The notes below the pieces were generated by a model. That model ran no database searches and was not told the origin of the DNA. It saw nothing but the letters and a program-made list of their open reading frames with translations. From Methylobacterium oryzihabitans (GTDB lineage Bacteria > Pseudomonadota > Alphaproteobacteria > Rhizobiales > Beijerinckiaceae): a stretch of DNA of 64,000 nucleotides. A program made the translations under genes and the position numbers. The DNA is taken from positions 156,277 through 220,276 of the forward strand of contig NZ_SACP01000007.1 in assembly GCF_004004555.2 (NCBI RefSeq), in the 5' to 3' direction. This document shows positions 41,098-51,251 of this stretch, in pieces. The first letter of the stretch is position 1, and each line of letters starts with the position of its first letter.

Positions 41098-44000
41098 ATG
41101 ACGTCGAAGCCGAACCACTCCGTGCAGGCCCTGAGCGAGATCAGCCGGCTCGCGATCGAGCAGCCGATCGTCTCCTTCGACATCTTCGACACCCTCGTCC
41201 GGCGCCGGTTCCTGGCGGTCAACGAGGTGCACGACACCGTCAGCGCCTACCTGCTCGGCCGGCTCGGCCGCTTCGGGACGGTCGGCCCGGGGCGGCTCAC
41301 CCTGGCGCGCTACAACACCGGCAACTTCCTCAAGACCTCGCCGCACCTCGCGATCGAGGAGCCCGACCTGGAGACGATCTGGACGCAGGTCCTGAGGAGC
41401 TTCCCGGGCGCGGCGCCCCACGACGAGGGCCTCGTGCGCGACGTGGTGCGGTTCGAGTACGACCTCGAGTTGCAGAACCTCGCGGCGGTCGACGGCGCGG
41501 CGCAGATGCTGGCGCGCCTGAAGGCCCGGGGCAAGCGGCTGATCGCGGTCTCCGACATGTACTTCCCGGGTGCGTGGATCGAGGAGATCCTCACCCGGCT
41601 CGGCCTGCGGGACTTCTTCGAGCACGTCTTCGTCTCGCTCGACGAGGGGGCGACGAAGCAGACCGGTCGGCTGTTCGAGGTGGTGCTCGACCGGCTCGGC
41701 GTCGCGGCGTCCGACGTGATGCATTGCGGCGACAACCCGCATTCCGACATCGCCATGGGCCGCGGGGCCGGGCTGGCGGTGACGCATGTCGACCAGCACG
41801 CCCACCTGCACCTCGAACGGCCCGCCTACGGCCGCCGGCCCGACATCCACGACGAGATCGCCGACCTCGTCAAGCTCTTCCTGCTGCACACGCGCTTCCA
41901 CGCGCTCAACAACCGCTCCGACCACCTGTACTTCCTGAGCCGGGACGGCCTGCTGCTGAACCGGGTCTGGCAGGACTGGGACTGGCCGCTGCTGCGGGAC
42001 CACCTCGCCGGCATCGGCACCTCGGACCTGTTTCTCAGCCGGGCGACCTCGTGCTGGCTGGCCCTGAACTTCAACGCCGACTGGCTGCCGCAGGCGATCG
42101 GATTCGCGTTCTGGCTCTGCCACGGGCGGGCGACCGGGCGGCAGATCTCCGACCTGCTCGGCATCGCCGAGGTGCCGGAGGTCCTCGGCGGCGGCAGCTA
42201 CGACTCGGCGACGCAGTCCGACCTCGTCGTCCAGGCCTACCGGCGCGCGACGCTGTCCGAGGCCATCCGGGCCTCGCTGCTGCGCAAGCGCGGCCTCGCC
42301 GAGCGCTACCTCGACCAGCTCGGCTTCTTCGAACACCGCCGCGTGACGCTGTGCGACGTCGGCTATTCCGGCACGGTCGCGCGCGACCTCAACAGCTTCT
42401 TCCTCCAGGAGAGCCCGCGCGCCGGGGCGCCGCGGCCGCCGACCATCGACCTCGCGCTGATCGCCACCAACGGCAACCACGCGCAGAACGCCGTCCTGGC
42501 CCAACCCTACGTCGTCTTCGCCGCCCGCTCCCTGCTCGAGAGCCACGCGATGCCGGCCTCGCTCGTCGACAGCTACGCCTGGCTCGAGTTCTTCTTCAAG
42601 CATCCGACCTACGGCCCGCTCCTCGCCTACGAGGCCCGCGGCGACCGGGTCGCGCCGTGCTTCGAGACCGGCCCCACGCCGGAGGCGGAGTACCCGAGCG
42701 AGACCGTGCTGAAGGCGGCCGGCCACCGGCCCGAGGACGTGATCCTGCTTTGGATGGCGCTGACCGAGCACTGGAGCTTCCTGACCGAACCGCTGCTCGC
42801 GCGGTTCGCCGCCCCGGACCTGCCGACCCTGCGCCAGATGCAGGCGGAGATCTACGAGGCCGACGCGGTCAGCGGCCGGCGCCGCTCGGTCGCCGCCGTG
42901 CTGCCGGACCTGTCGGCCGACGAGATCTACCGCTACGCCAAGCGGCACGATTACTGGATTCCCGGCTCGATCCTGGCGAGCGCGCGGCGCGTGCCCGACG
43001 CGGCGCCGTCCCCGGCGGCGGCGGCGCCCCGCCGCTCGGTGCTCCGGCGGGTCCTCGACGACCGGCGCGTCCGCAGCCTCGTCGCCCGCCGGCTCCTGCT
43101 GCGCCGCGTCCGGTCGGGGGCGCGGCCGTTCGATCCGGACTTCTACCGGGTCTACCACCCCGACCTGCGGCTGATGGACGACGCGGCGCTGCTGCGCCAC
43201 TTCCTCGATTTCGGCATCCGCGAGGGCCGGGCCGGAACGCCCGAGGACCTGATCGCGCGGCTCGAGCGCGGACGCGGCCCGCTGCCGCCGGATTTCGACC
43301 CCGAGGAATACCAGACCCTCCACCCCGATCTCGGCTTTGTGGAGCCCTGGCGCGCCAAGGAGCACTACCTCGTCTTCGGGCGCCAGGAGGGACGGGCCTA
43401 CCGGGGCGATTTCGGGTTGCAGGACGACGAGTTCGCCGAACTCGTCAGCCGCGGCCTCGTGCGCCTGGATCCGGCCGAGCAGGCCGAGCGGGACGGCGGG
43501 ATGCCGGTGAGCGCGATCCTGTTCCGGCGCGCCGGCCTGCGGCGCGGCGCCTGGCTCCATCACCTCCAGGTCGCCGAGTTCCAGGCGCTCAACGGCGGCT
43601 GGTCCGGGCCGCTGGTCTCGCGCGCCCATGCCGTCGCGGCGTTCCTGCGCGAGGGGATCACCCGGCTGGCGCCGCTCGGCCTCGCCAGCCGGTTCGATCC
43701 CGCCTTCCACCGCGGACGCCATCCGGAGTTGGGCGACCTCGACGACGAGGCGCTGTACCGGCACTGGCTCGACCAGGGCGCGGGCGCCGGCGAGCCGCCC
43801 TCGGCCGCGGCCCGGCTGACGGCGCTGGTCGAGCAGCAGGACTTCCCCTCCGCCTTCCGGGTCGGGCTGTTCCGCAGCCGGCACGCCGCCCCGGCCGCGG
43901 ACGAGGACGCCCCCGCCGGAGCCGGCGGGGCGGCCGCCCCCGACGACGTCGACCTGCTGGCCCGGTTCATGGACGGCGACTACACCGCCTTCCCCGATCT

Positions 44001-46650
44001 CGTCGACGGACCGGGCGCGGCGCGGCTGTGGGAGGTCTACGCCCGCCGCGCCCGCGGCCGCGGGCTCCTCGACGCCGCCCGCCAGGGCTACGAGAACGCG
44101 CTGCGGGCCGGCGGCACGCCGGGGCGGATCTGGCACCAGATCGGCGACATCGACCGCGTGCAGGGCCGGCCGGCGCAGGCGCTGGCCGGATTCCAGACGG
44201 CGATCGACGCGGGCCGCACCGACCGCTGGTCGTACATCGAGGGCGCCGGCCTGGCCGCGCGCCTCGGCGACTTCGCCCGTGCCCTGGCGATCCTGGCGGC
44301 CGGCCGCGCGGCCTGGGCCGACAAGGAGACGTGGCGGCGCGCCCGCGACGGCGTGCTGCGGAGCTGGTTCGACCACGCCGCCGCCGAGCCGGCCGCGGCC
44401 GGCCTCCCCGCGTTCCTCGCCGGGTTCCGCGCCGCCGTCGCGGAGGAGGTCCCGGCCTTCGGGCCGCGCCGCCTGCCCGGGCACGAGACGCTGGTGGTGA
44501 GCGACGGGTCGCTGTTCGACGGCGAGGGCGGCGACGAGCGCTCCGGCGAGGCCGGCCTGCGGGATCGGTTCGGGCCCAACGTCCGGCTGGTCCGCCGGGA
44601 GCGGCGGGCGGAGGCGGTGGGCCGGCTGCCGTGGGCGTCCTGCCTCGTGCTGCACGAGGCCCGCGCCGATCTCGACGTGATCCGCCTCGCCGAGTACGCC
44701 CGAGCCCTCGGCATTCCGGTCCTCTACTGGATCGGCGGGTTCGACGGGCGCGCCGCGCCGCCGTTCCGGGGCTCGCCCGGCCCGGCCCTGCGCGCCCTGC
44801 TGTCGTGCGAGCGGGCGCGGTTCGCGATGGGTCTGTGCGACAGCGGCGTCGCGCCCCTGCCCGAGGCCCTGCTCGCCCTGGAGGCGCTCACCCGCGACCG
44901 CCGGGCGGTCTGCATCGGGGCGCTGGCCCGCCCGCCGGCGGCGCAGCCCGGGCCGGCCGGCGCCGCGACCGTGCTGGTCCGGCTTCCCGGCGGCGAGGTT
45001 CCGGCGGAGATGACGGCGCTCCTGCGCACGCTCCTCGCCGAGCGCCCCGGCCTCCGCGTGCTCCTCGGGGCCGGCCGGGTCCCGCCCGATCTGCTCGCGT
45101 TCGCCCACCGGGTCCGTGCCGTTCCCCTCGGCGGCCTCGACGGACGCGACCTCGACGTGATGCGGCAGGCCGCCTGCGTGATCGACCTCGCCGGAGCCGA
45201 CGCCTCCGGCGCCGAGGCCGCGGCGCTCGGCCTGCCGTGCCTGCATGTCGGCCGGAGCGCCCGCCCCGGCGCGGACGCGTTCGGCCAGCCGGCGGCGGGC
45301 TGGCGCGCGGCGGCGGGAATCCTGCGGCACTGGATCGACGAGCCGGAGCGGCGGCGCGAGACCGGGCACCGGGCGCGCGCGGCGTTCGAGGCCCGCTACG
45401 TCCCGGCGACCGGGCCGGCCGTGCCGCGGCCGCCGACGCCGCGCCCGGAGCGACCGCGCATCCTGTTCGCCAACGTGTTCTTCCCACCCCAGACGATCGG
45501 TGGCGCGACCCGGGTCCTGAAGGACAACGTCGACCTGTTCCTGGAGCAGGCCGGCGACGCCATCGACTTCGCGGTCCTGACGAGCGACGACGACAACGAC
45601 GCCAGCGGCGCGGCGCGGATCGACGCCTATCGCGGCATCCCGGTGTTCCGCATCGCGACGCCGCAGGAAATCGACATGGACTGGCGGCCGCACAATCCCC
45701 GGGTCGGCGAGTACGCCGCCGAGGTGATCCGGCTGGTCAAGCCGGATCTCGTCCACATCCACTGCCTCCAGCGCCTCTCGGTCGCGGTCGCGGAGGCGTG
45801 CGAGGCGGCGGGCGTGCCCTACCTCGTCACCCTGCACGACGCGTGGTGGCTGTCGGACTACAGCTTCCTCACCGACGAGGACGGCCGGCTCTGCCTCCCT
45901 GGCCGGAACCTCCCCGAGCAGGAATTCTCGCGCCGGATCGGCCCGGCCGAGAGCCTCGCCCGCGGCGAGCGGCTGCGCAGCGCGCTCGGCAAGGCCCGCG
46001 CGCTGCTGTCGGTGTCGGAGCCGTTCGCCGACCTGTTCCGGTCCTGCGGCTTCGAGGCCCGGGTGGTCGCCAACGGCGTGTCGCGCCTCGACCCGGCCGA
46101 GCGGGTGCCGGCCCGGGGCCGCGTGCGGCTCCTCCATCTCGGCGGCACGCAAGCCCACAAGGGCGCCTACCTGATCGAGGCCGCCCTGCGCGCGACCGCG
46201 TTCGCCCACCTCGAACTGACCATCGTCAACCTGTTCCGCGATCCCGGCGACGACAGCGAGACGGTGTGGGGGACGACGCCGGTGCGCATCCTCGGCAAGG
46301 TGCCGTCCGACCGGGTCGCCGAACTGTACGCGAACGCCGACGTGCTCGTCGCCCCCTCGACCTGGCCCGAGAGCTTCGGCCTCGTCTCGCGCGAGGCGGC
46401 GGCGAGCGGCTGCTGGGTCGTGGCGAGCCGGCTCGGTGCCATGGGCGAGGTCGTGCGCCCGGGCGAGAACGGCTTCCTCGTCGACGTGGCCGGCCCGGAC
46501 GACCTGACTGGCGTGCTCCGGCGGATCGACGCCGACCCGGACCGCTACACCCGGCCCCCCGCCCACCGGCCCGCCCTGCGGACGGCCGACGACCAGGGAC
46601 GCGAACTGCTGGAGATCTACGCGGCGCTGCTGGCCGAGGCCGGCCGCTGA
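41098..46650 (+). CDS. Giant HAD-domain/glycosyltransferase protein
   Basis: 1850 residues from ATG 41098 (a GTG one codon earlier is possible). Residues 20-230 are a HAD hydrolase: the DxD motif in IVSFDIFDTLVRRRF, SDMYFPG, and HCGDNPHSD. Residues 230-620 are an associated helical domain. Three modules of about 40 residues with FDPDFYRVYHPDL, FDPEEYQTLHPDL and FDPAFHRGRHPEL lie at about 678, 734 and 865. A TPR-like part follows, then a divergent glycosyltransferase-like region (about 1140-1440). A GT4 domain ends the protein (ILFANVFFPPQTIGGATRVL to VAPSTWPESFGLVSREAAAS). It probably builds or remodels a surface glycan. Confidence 0.8.
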   Translation: MTSKPNHSVQALSEISRLAIEQPIVSFDIFDTLVRRRFLAVNEVHDTVSAYLLGRLGRFGTVGPGRLTLARYNTGNFLKTSPHLAIEEPDLETIWTQVLRSFPGAAPHDEGLVRDVVRFEYDLELQNLAAVDGAAQMLARLKARGKRLIAVSDMYFPGAWIEEILTRLGLRDFFEHVFVSLDEGATKQTGRLFEVVLDRLGVAASDVMHCGDNPHSDIAMGRGAGLAVTHVDQHAHLHLERPAYGRRPDIHDEIADLVKLFLLHTRFHALNNRSDHLYFLSRDGLLLNRVWQDWDWPLLRDHLAGIGTSDLFLSRATSCWLALNFNADWLPQAIGFAFWLCHGRATGRQISDLLGIAEVPEVLGGGSYDSATQSDLVVQAYRRATLSEAIRASLLRKRGLAERYLDQLGFFEHRRVTLCDVGYSGTVARDLNSFFLQESPRAGAPRPPTIDLALIATNGNHAQNAVLAQPYVVFAARSLLESHAMPASLVDSYAWLEFFFKHPTYGPLLAYEARGDRVAPCFETGPTPEAEYPSETVLKAAGHRPEDVILLWMALTEHWSFLTEPLLARFAAPDLPTLRQMQAEIYEADAVSGRRRSVAAVLPDLSADEIYRYAKRHDYWIPGSILASARRVPDAAPSPAAAAPRRSVLRRVLDDRRVRSLVARRLLLRRVRSGARPFDPDFYRVYHPDLRLMDDAALLRHFLDFGIREGRAGTPEDLIARLERGRGPLPPDFDPEEYQTLHPDLGFVEPWRAKEHYLVFGRQEGRAYRGDFGLQDDEFAELVSRGLVRLDPAEQAERDGGMPVSAILFRRAGLRRGAWLHHLQVAEFQALNGGWSGPLVSRAHAVAAFLREGITRLAPLGLASRFDPAFHRGRHPELGDLDDEALYRHWLDQGAGAGEPPSAAARLTALVEQQDFPSAFRVGLFRSRHAAPAADEDAPAGAGGAAAPDDVDLLARFMDGDYTAFPDLVDGPGAARLWEVYARRARGRGLLDAARQGYENALRAGGTPGRIWHQIGDIDRVQGRPAQALAGFQTAIDAGRTDRWSYIEGAGLAARLGDFARALAILAAGRAAWADKETWRRARDGVLRSWFDHAAAEPAAAGLPAFLAGFRAAVAEEVPAFGPRRLPGHETLVVSDGSLFDGEGGDERSGEAGLRDRFGPNVRLVRRERRAEAVGRLPWASCLVLHEARADLDVIRLAEYARALGIPVLYWIGGFDGRAAPPFRGSPGPALRALLSCERARFAMGLCDSGVAPLPEALLALEALTRDRRAVCIGALARPPAAQPGPAGAATVLVRLPGGEVPAEMTALLRTLLAERPGLRVLLGAGRVPPDLLAFAHRVRAVPLGGLDGRDLDVMRQAACVIDLAGADASGAEAAALGLPCLHVGRSARPGADAFGQPAAGWRAAAGILRHWIDEPERRRETGHRARAAFEARYVPATGPAVPRPPTPRPERPRILFANVFFPPQTIGGATRVLKDNVDLFLEQAGDAIDFAVLTSDDDNDASGAARIDAYRGIPVFRIATPQEIDMDWRPHNPRVGEYAAEVIRLVKPDLVHIHCLQRLSVAVAEACEAAGVPYLVTLHDAWWLSDYSFLTDEDGRLCLPGRNLPEQEFSRRIGPAESLARGERLRSALGKARALLSVSEPFADLFRSCGFEARVVANGVSRLDPAERVPARGRVRLLHLGGTQAHKGAYLIEAALRATAFAHLELTIVNLFRDPGDDSETVWGTTPVRILGKVPSDRVAELYANADVLVAPSTWPESFGLVSREAAASGCWVVASRLGAMGEVVRPGENGFLVDVAGPDDLTGVLRRIDADPDRYTRPPAHRPALRTADDQGRELLEIYAALLAEAGR

Positions 46651-46690
46651 GCATCCGTCCGCCGGCCGTGAACGACCGGCGGAGGGATGC
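46651..46690. terminator. Hairpin after the glycosyltransferase gene
   Basis: gcatccgtccgccgg (46651-46665) pairs with ccggcggagggatgc (46676-46690) with one mismatch. It begins right after the stop codon. No T-run. Confidence 0.55.
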
Positions 46691-46753
46691 GGGTGCAGGA
46701 CGTCGGCGGACCTGCGGAGGGCCGCTCCGCCGGGGCGGCCCGGGCTGTCGTGC

Positions 46754-46912
46754 TCAGATCAGGATGGTGCTCAGGGCCGCCGCCACCGCGGCACCCGCCA
46801 CCGCGAAGCCCAGGATGACGACGCTGCTCACCTGATCGACGGTCTCGACCGAGCGGCCCTGCGGGACACCGTGCGGATGGCCCTGGATCGGGCGGGGATC
46901 GTTGCCGGCCAT
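46754..46912 (-). CDS. Small single-pass membrane protein
   Basis: 52 residues from an ATG preceded by aaggag. The N-terminal half is polar (MAGNDPRPIQGHPHGVPQGR). The C-terminal half is one hydrophobic helix (VVILGFAVAGAAVAAALSTI). No family recognised. It stands alone, convergent with the giant gene. Confidence 0.5.
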   Translation of the reverse strand: MAGNDPRPIQGHPHGVPQGRSVETVDQVSSVVILGFAVAGAAVAAALSTILI

Positions 46913-46927
46913 CGTGATCTCCTTGGC

Positions 46928-46992
46928 GTCCTGCCCCCGGAAGCGGGGGTCCTGCACCCAAGACGCGGGGGTCCTGCCCCCGGAAGCGGGGG
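46928..46992. repeat. Two direct 22-bp hairpin repeats
   Basis: 46928-46949 and 46971-46992 are identical. Each contains the hairpin cccccggaagcggggg. Between them is a related gcgggggtcctg. Probably a repetitive palindrome cluster. The rest of 46993-47204 shows no gene. Confidence 0.6.
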
Positions 46993-47204
46993 CTCAGTCT
47001 CGTCAACGCGCCCGGAGCGCTCCGGTGCGAGCGCGGCCGTGGCGAGGCCGCGCGGCAAGGTTCCGGGCAGGTTTGTCCCGGTCCGGGGCCGTCGCCGCGC
47101 ATGATTCCGGGGTCTCCCATGCCGGAACCGGACTGTGCATCACCCCGGCAGGCGCGTAGAACGACCGCCATCGTCCCTCCGACAACCCAAGGAAGCACGC
47201 GACG

Positions 47205-48638
47205 ATGTTCCCGAACGTTCGACTGCACATCGCCGGCGAGTGGCGCGACGGCGCCGGCGGCGAGACCCTGCCGATCCTCAACCCGGCCACCGGCGAGACC
47301 CTGAGCCAGCTCGCGGTCGCGACGAAGGCCGACCTCGACGCCGCCCTGGAGGCGGCCGAGCGCGGCTTCAGGGCGTGGCGCAAGGTCTCGGCCTTCGAGC
47401 GCAGCAAGGTCCTGCGCAAGGCCGCCAACCTGCTGCGCGAGCGGGTCGAGGACATCGCCCGCATCATGACCCAGGAGCAGGGCAAGCCGCTGGCGGAAGC
47501 CAAGATGGAGGTGCTCGGCGGCGCCGACACGATGGACTGGTTCGCCGAGGAGGGCCGGCGTGCCTACGGCCGGGTGATCCCGCCGCGGGCCGAGGGCGTG
47601 ATGCAGCTCGTGATCCGCGAGCCGGTCGGTCCGGTCGCCGCCTTCACGCCGTGGAACTTCCCGATCAACCAGGCGGTGCGCAAGGTCTCGGCGGCGCTCT
47701 GCACCGGCTGCTCGGTGATCCTGAAGGGGCCCGAGGACACCCCGGCGAGCTGCGCCGCCCTGATCCAGGCCCTGCTCGATGCCGGCGTGCCCGGCGACGT
47801 GCTCGGCCTCGTCTACGGCGACCCGGCCACGATCTCGTCCTACCTCATCCCGCACCCGGTGATCCGCAAGGTGACCTTCACCGGCTCGACGGCGATCGGC
47901 AAGGAGCTGGCGGCGCTCGCCGGCAAGCACATGAAGCGCGCCACGATGGAGCTCGGCGGCCACGCCCCTGCGATCGTCTTCCGCGATGCCGACGTGACCA
48001 AGGCCGTGCAGGTGCTCGGCGCCAACAAGTACCGCAACGCCGGTCAGGTCTGCGTCGCCCCGACCCGCTTCCTCGTCCACGATTCGGTGTTCGACGCCTT
48101 CGTCGACGGCTTCGTCGGCTTCTCCCGCGACCTCAAGGTCGGCAACGGCCTGGAGAAGGGCGTGACGATGGGCCCGCTCGCCCATGGCCGGCGCATCGAG
48201 GCGATGGAGGGCTTCGTCGCCGACGCCGAGCAGCGGGGCGCCACGCTCCACACCGGCGGCAAGCGCATCGGCAACCAGGGCAACTTCTTCGAGCCGACGG
48301 TCTTCACCGACCTGCCGCTCGATTCGCGGATCATGAACGAGGAGCCGTTCGGGCCGATCGCCGCGATCCAGCGCTTCTCGGACGACGAGGAGGCGTTCGC
48401 GGAGGCCAACCGCCTGCCCTACGGGCTCGCCGCCTACGCCTATACCCGCTCGGCCGAGACCGCGACCAAGCTCGCGACCCGGGTCGAGAGCGGCATGATG
48501 TCGATCAACCACCACGGCATCGCCCTGCCCGAGACGCCGTTCGGCGGCGTCAAGGATTCCGGCTACGGCAGCGAGGGCGGATCCGAGGCGATCGAGGCCT
48601 ACCTCAACACCAAGTTCGTCACCCAGGCGGGCTTCTGA
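47205..48638 (+). CDS. NAD(P)-dependent succinate-semialdehyde dehydrogenase family protein
   Basis: 477 residues, aldehyde dehydrogenase superfamily, normal length for GabD. An aaggaag site precedes the ATG. Motifs are [18 protein letters not shown], the cofactor loop [11 protein letters not shown], the general base Glu in [12 protein letters not shown] (about residue 249) and the catalytic Cys in [12 protein letters not shown] (about residue 283). It oxidises succinate semialdehyde to succinate or, as an alternative, 2-oxoglutarate semialdehyde or another omega-semialdehyde. No gabT or other pathway gene is adjacent. Confidence 0.85.
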   Translation: MFPNVRLHIAGEWRDGAGGETLPILNPATGETLSQLAVATKADLDAALEAAERGFRAWRKVSAFERSKVLRKAANLLRERVEDIARIMTQEQGKPLAEAKMEVLGGADTMDWFAEEGRRAYGRVIPPRAEGVMQLVIREPVGPVAAFTPWNFPINQAVRKVSAALCTGCSVILKGPEDTPASCAALIQALLDAGVPGDVLGLVYGDPATISSYLIPHPVIRKVTFTGSTAIGKELAALAGKHMKRATMELGGHAPAIVFRDADVTKAVQVLGANKYRNAGQVCVAPTRFLVHDSVFDAFVDGFVGFSRDLKVGNGLEKGVTMGPLAHGRRIEAMEGFVADAEQRGATLHTGGKRIGNQGNFFEPTVFTDLPLDSRIMNEEPFGPIAAIQRFSDDEEAFAEANRLPYGLAAYAYTRSAETATKLATRVESGMMSINHHGIALPETPFGGVKDSGYGSEGGSEAIEAYLNTKFVTQAGF

Positions 48639-48646
48639 GCGACCGC

Positions 48647-48673
48647 GGGAGCCGGCCCGTCCGGCCGGCTCCC
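48647..48673 (+). terminator. Terminator-like hairpin
   Basis: gggagccgg and ccggctccc form a strong GC stem nine bases after the dehydrogenase stop codon, upstream of the tRNA genes. No T-run. Confidence 0.5.
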
Positions 48674-48780
48674 CTCCCCTCTCGGGGAGGCGTCAGCCCC
48701 CTGCGATTGGGGGTTGCCAACCCGGCGCGAACCCCTTAGATCCCACCTCCACCGGCCGAGGCGACACGCCTCCCGGTCAG

Positions 48781-48857
48781 GCGCCCGTAGCTCAGCTGGA
48801 TAGAGCACCAGACTACGAATCTGGGGGTCAGAGGTTCGAATCCTTTCGGGCGCGCCA
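48781..48857 (+). tRNA. tRNA-Arg (anticodon ACG), copy 1
   Basis: 77 nt with encoded CCA. Acceptor gcgcccg/cgggcgc, D arm agctcagctggatagagc, anticodon loop ctacgaa between ccaga and tctgg, and T loop ttcgaat. ACG reads CGN codons after A34-to-I editing. Confidence 0.95.
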
Positions 48858-48906
48858 TTCCCACACGACGACATTACGCCGAGGCCGGACACGGGCCATC
48901 GGCCGG

Positions 48907-48983
48907 GCGCCCGTAGCTCAGCTGGATAGAGCACCAGACTACGAATCTGGGGGTCAGAGGTTCGAATCCTTTCGGGCGCGCCA
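48907..48983 (+). tRNA. tRNA-Arg (anticodon ACG), copy 2
   Basis: Identical in all 77 positions to the copy 49 bases upstream. The spacers differ, so this is a duplicated tRNA gene rather than a longer repeat. Followed within 15 bases by the dispersed two-hairpin repeat. Confidence 0.95.
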
Positions 48984-48997
48984 TCTCGTCGGCATCT

Positions 48998-49104
48998 GAT
49001 ACGATTTTCGGACGATTAGTTCCGAAAATCGTATCAGATGCCCGCGCGGCGTCTGAGCGAAGCCGGTTTCTGCATCGCGAAGCGATCAATCAGAAACCGT
49101 ATGA
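48998..49104 (+). repeat. Dispersed two-hairpin repeat, copy D
   Basis: Hairpin 1 gatacgattttcgg/ccgaaaatcgtatc. The linker contains gcccgcgcggcgtctgagcg. Hairpin 2 is ggtttctg/cagaaacc with inner atcgc/gcgat, ending cgtatga. It may double as a terminator for the tRNA-Arg pair. Confidence 0.85.
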
Positions 49105-49190
49105 CAGACCACCCCGCCGTTCGGCCCGATCCGGACCCTGTCCGTCGCGCCTCGTCCGCGGCGGCCGACCGGCCGCCGCGCCCTCGACGA

Positions 49191-50597
49191 TCAGTCCAGA
49201 CCCGGCGGGCGGCGGCGGTGCCAGTCGGTCGCCCCCTGGAAGGCGTGGCCGGCCCGCACCAGGGCGGCCTCGCCGAAATGCGGGCCGACGAGCTGGAAGC
49301 CGACCGGGGCGCCGGCCTCGGTGAAGCCGCCCGGCAGGGTGAGGGTCGGGCTGCCGGTCATGTCGAACGGGCAGGTGAAGCGCAGGAGCCCGTTCATCAG
49401 CGCCGCGTCCTCGCCGAGGGTCGCCATCGTGGCGAGCGTCGGGCCGGCGAAGGCCTGGGCCGGCACCGCCAGCAGGTCGATATCCTCGAACAGGGCGCGC
49501 ACCCGGCCGCGGAACTCCTCGCGGCGCAGGATGATCTTCTGCACGTCGAGGCCCGATTGCGCCCGCCCGAGTTCGATCAGCCCCGACAGGGCCGGGCCGT
49601 ACTCCCCCTTGCGCGACGGATAGGTCGCCTCGTGCGCCACCGCGGTCTCGATCCCGCAGAGCGGGAACCAGTCGACGATGACCGCGGTCGGGTCGGGGAA
49701 GCGCACCGGCACGATCTCGGCCCCGAGCCCGGCGAGCACGTCGATCCCGGCCTGCGTCACCGCGCGGGCGACCGGGTCGACGTCGCGCGCGATCCAGTCG
49801 GCGTCGACGCCCAGCCGCAGGCCCTTCACCCCGCCCGCCAGGGCCGCGGCGAAATCCGGCACCGGCAGCGGCACGGCAGTCGGGTCGTCGGGATCGGCGC
49901 CCGCGATCACGCCCAGGATCGCGCCGCAATCGGCGGCGCTGCGGGCCATCGGGCCGATATGGTCGAGGGTGGCGGCGAGCTCGAACACGCCGTAGCGGCT
50001 GACCCGGCCCCAGGTCGGCTTGAGGCCGGTGACCCCGTTCGCCGCCGAGGGGAAGCGGATCGAGCCGCCGGTATCGGAGCCGAGCGAGCCGTAGCACAGC
50101 CCGGCCGCGGTCGCGACGCCCGAGCCGCTCGACGAGGCGCCGGACCAGAACTGCGCCCCCCAGGGGTTGCGCGGCGGGGTGATCGCCGGGTGGTGGTCGG
50201 CATAGGCGCCCTCGGTGAGCTGGAGCTTGCCGAGGATCACGGCGCCGGCGGCGCGCAGGCGCTTGACCACCGTCGCGTCGTCGGTGGGCCGGTAGTCGCG
50301 GTGGATCGTCATGCCGGCGGCGGTCGGCGCGTCGGTCGTCCAGCACAGGTCCTTGACGGCGAACGGCACGCCGTGGAGCGGTCCGCGGTTGCGGCCGGAA
50401 TCCAGCTCCGCGTCGGCGGCGCGGGCGGCCGCGAGGGCGCCCTCTTCCATCACGCAGGCGTAGCTCTTCAGCTCGCCGTCGAGGCGCCGGATGCGGTCGA
50501 GCTGGGCCTGGGTCGCCTCGACGGACGAGACCTGCCGTGCGGCGATCCGCCGGCCGATCTCCAGAAGCTCGCACGCATGCAGGTCGGTGTCTGACAC
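49191..50597 (-). CDS. Amidase signature family protein
   Basis: 468 residues from GTG 50597, with gggagg upstream. The Ser-cisSer-Lys triad is present: Lys in GVPFAVKDLCW, the cis-Ser in WSGASSSGSGVA and the nucleophile in GSDTGGSIRFPSAANG. Full length for the family. It hydrolyses an amide or urea-type bond. Close relatives include GatA, allophanate hydrolase and aryl acylamidases. No gatBC or urea genes are adjacent, so it is probably a stand-alone amidase. Confidence 0.88.
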   Translation of the reverse strand: MSDTDLHACELLEIGRRIAARQVSSVEATQAQLDRIRRLDGELKSYACVMEEGALAAARAADAELDSGRNRGPLHGVPFAVKDLCWTTDAPTAAGMTIHRDYRPTDDATVVKRLRAAGAVILGKLQLTEGAYADHHPAITPPRNPWGAQFWSGASSSGSGVATAAGLCYGSLGSDTGGSIRFPSAANGVTGLKPTWGRVSRYGVFELAATLDHIGPMARSAADCGAILGVIAGADPDDPTAVPLPVPDFAAALAGGVKGLRLGVDADWIARDVDPVARAVTQAGIDVLAGLGAEIVPVRFPDPTAVIVDWFPLCGIETAVAHEATYPSRKGEYGPALSGLIELGRAQSGLDVQKIILRREEFRGRVRALFEDIDLLAVPAQAFAGPTLATMATLGEDAALMNGLLRFTCPFDMTGSPTLTLPGGFTEAGAPVGFQLVGPHFGEAALVRAGHAFQGATDWHRRRPPGLD

Positions 50598-51251
50598 GGC
50601 GTCTGCCTCCCTCTCCGTTCAGGATGTCATACGATGTCCGATTGATCGCCCGGCGATCCCGATGGGATCGCTATCGCGATGCGGACCTCGGTTCGCTCAC
50701 GCGCGTGGAACCTCCGGCTCCACCGCGCGGGCCGGTGATACGGAACCCACATCGCTCAGGTGCGCGCAGAACTCTGGTCCACGCCGCGCAAGCTTCGTGC
50801 GCCGCGGCGGGATTTCGGATCGTCCCCCGATGCCGGCGAGATGCGCCGGACAGCAACATGACCGGACCGCGCAGCATCGTCCTTGAAGAGCCATGGATGA
50901 TTCTGCCGTCGGGCGCAGCGAGCCGAGACGAGAACTGCCAGCCGCTCTGTCGATCCGAGGAGTTGATGATGTCGCGAGGGCGGGCGGCGTGTCAATCGGG
51001 GCGCGACCGCTTTTCAGGGCAATCGGGTGAAACCCGATTGTCGATCCGGCGGGCGCTCTTCGGGCGCAAAGCGCACCGCGCCCGCCATCGAGCGTCGCCC
51101 TGCGGGCGACCGCAGAACGATCGCTGAAGCGATGGCCCTGGGCCGCTTTTCGCCGGCCTGCCTCCGTCGCCCGATGCGAGCCCTGGGGCGGAGGCCGCGA
51201 GCCGCCGACGGCGCCGCCGGTGCTCCACCGTCGCGCCGCCCGGGCCGGTGG
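50598..51251. other. Intergenic region with repeat copy E and short palindromes
   Basis: Bases 50628-50745 are a reversed, degenerate copy of the dispersed repeat. At 51020-51040 is the exact hairpin caatcgggt/acccgattg, followed by two shorter GC palindromes. No gene with family-like sequence was found on either strand. Confidence 0.55.
50628..50745 (-). repeat. Dispersed two-hairpin repeat, copy E (degenerate)
   Basis: In reverse orientation: tcatacgatgtccgattgat, then gcgatgcggac, ggttcgctcacgcg, a ggagcc-type insertion, ccgcgcgggccgg and a broken second hairpin. It lies between the amidase start and the DUF2778 gene. Confidence 0.6.

Noticed and set aside
40948..46566. A 1.8-kb-codon open frame on the minus strand opposite the giant glycosyltransferase
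   Set aside because: Its composition is Arg/Glu/Pro/His-rich with no domain, and it mirrors the third-position GC bias of the real gene on the plus strand.
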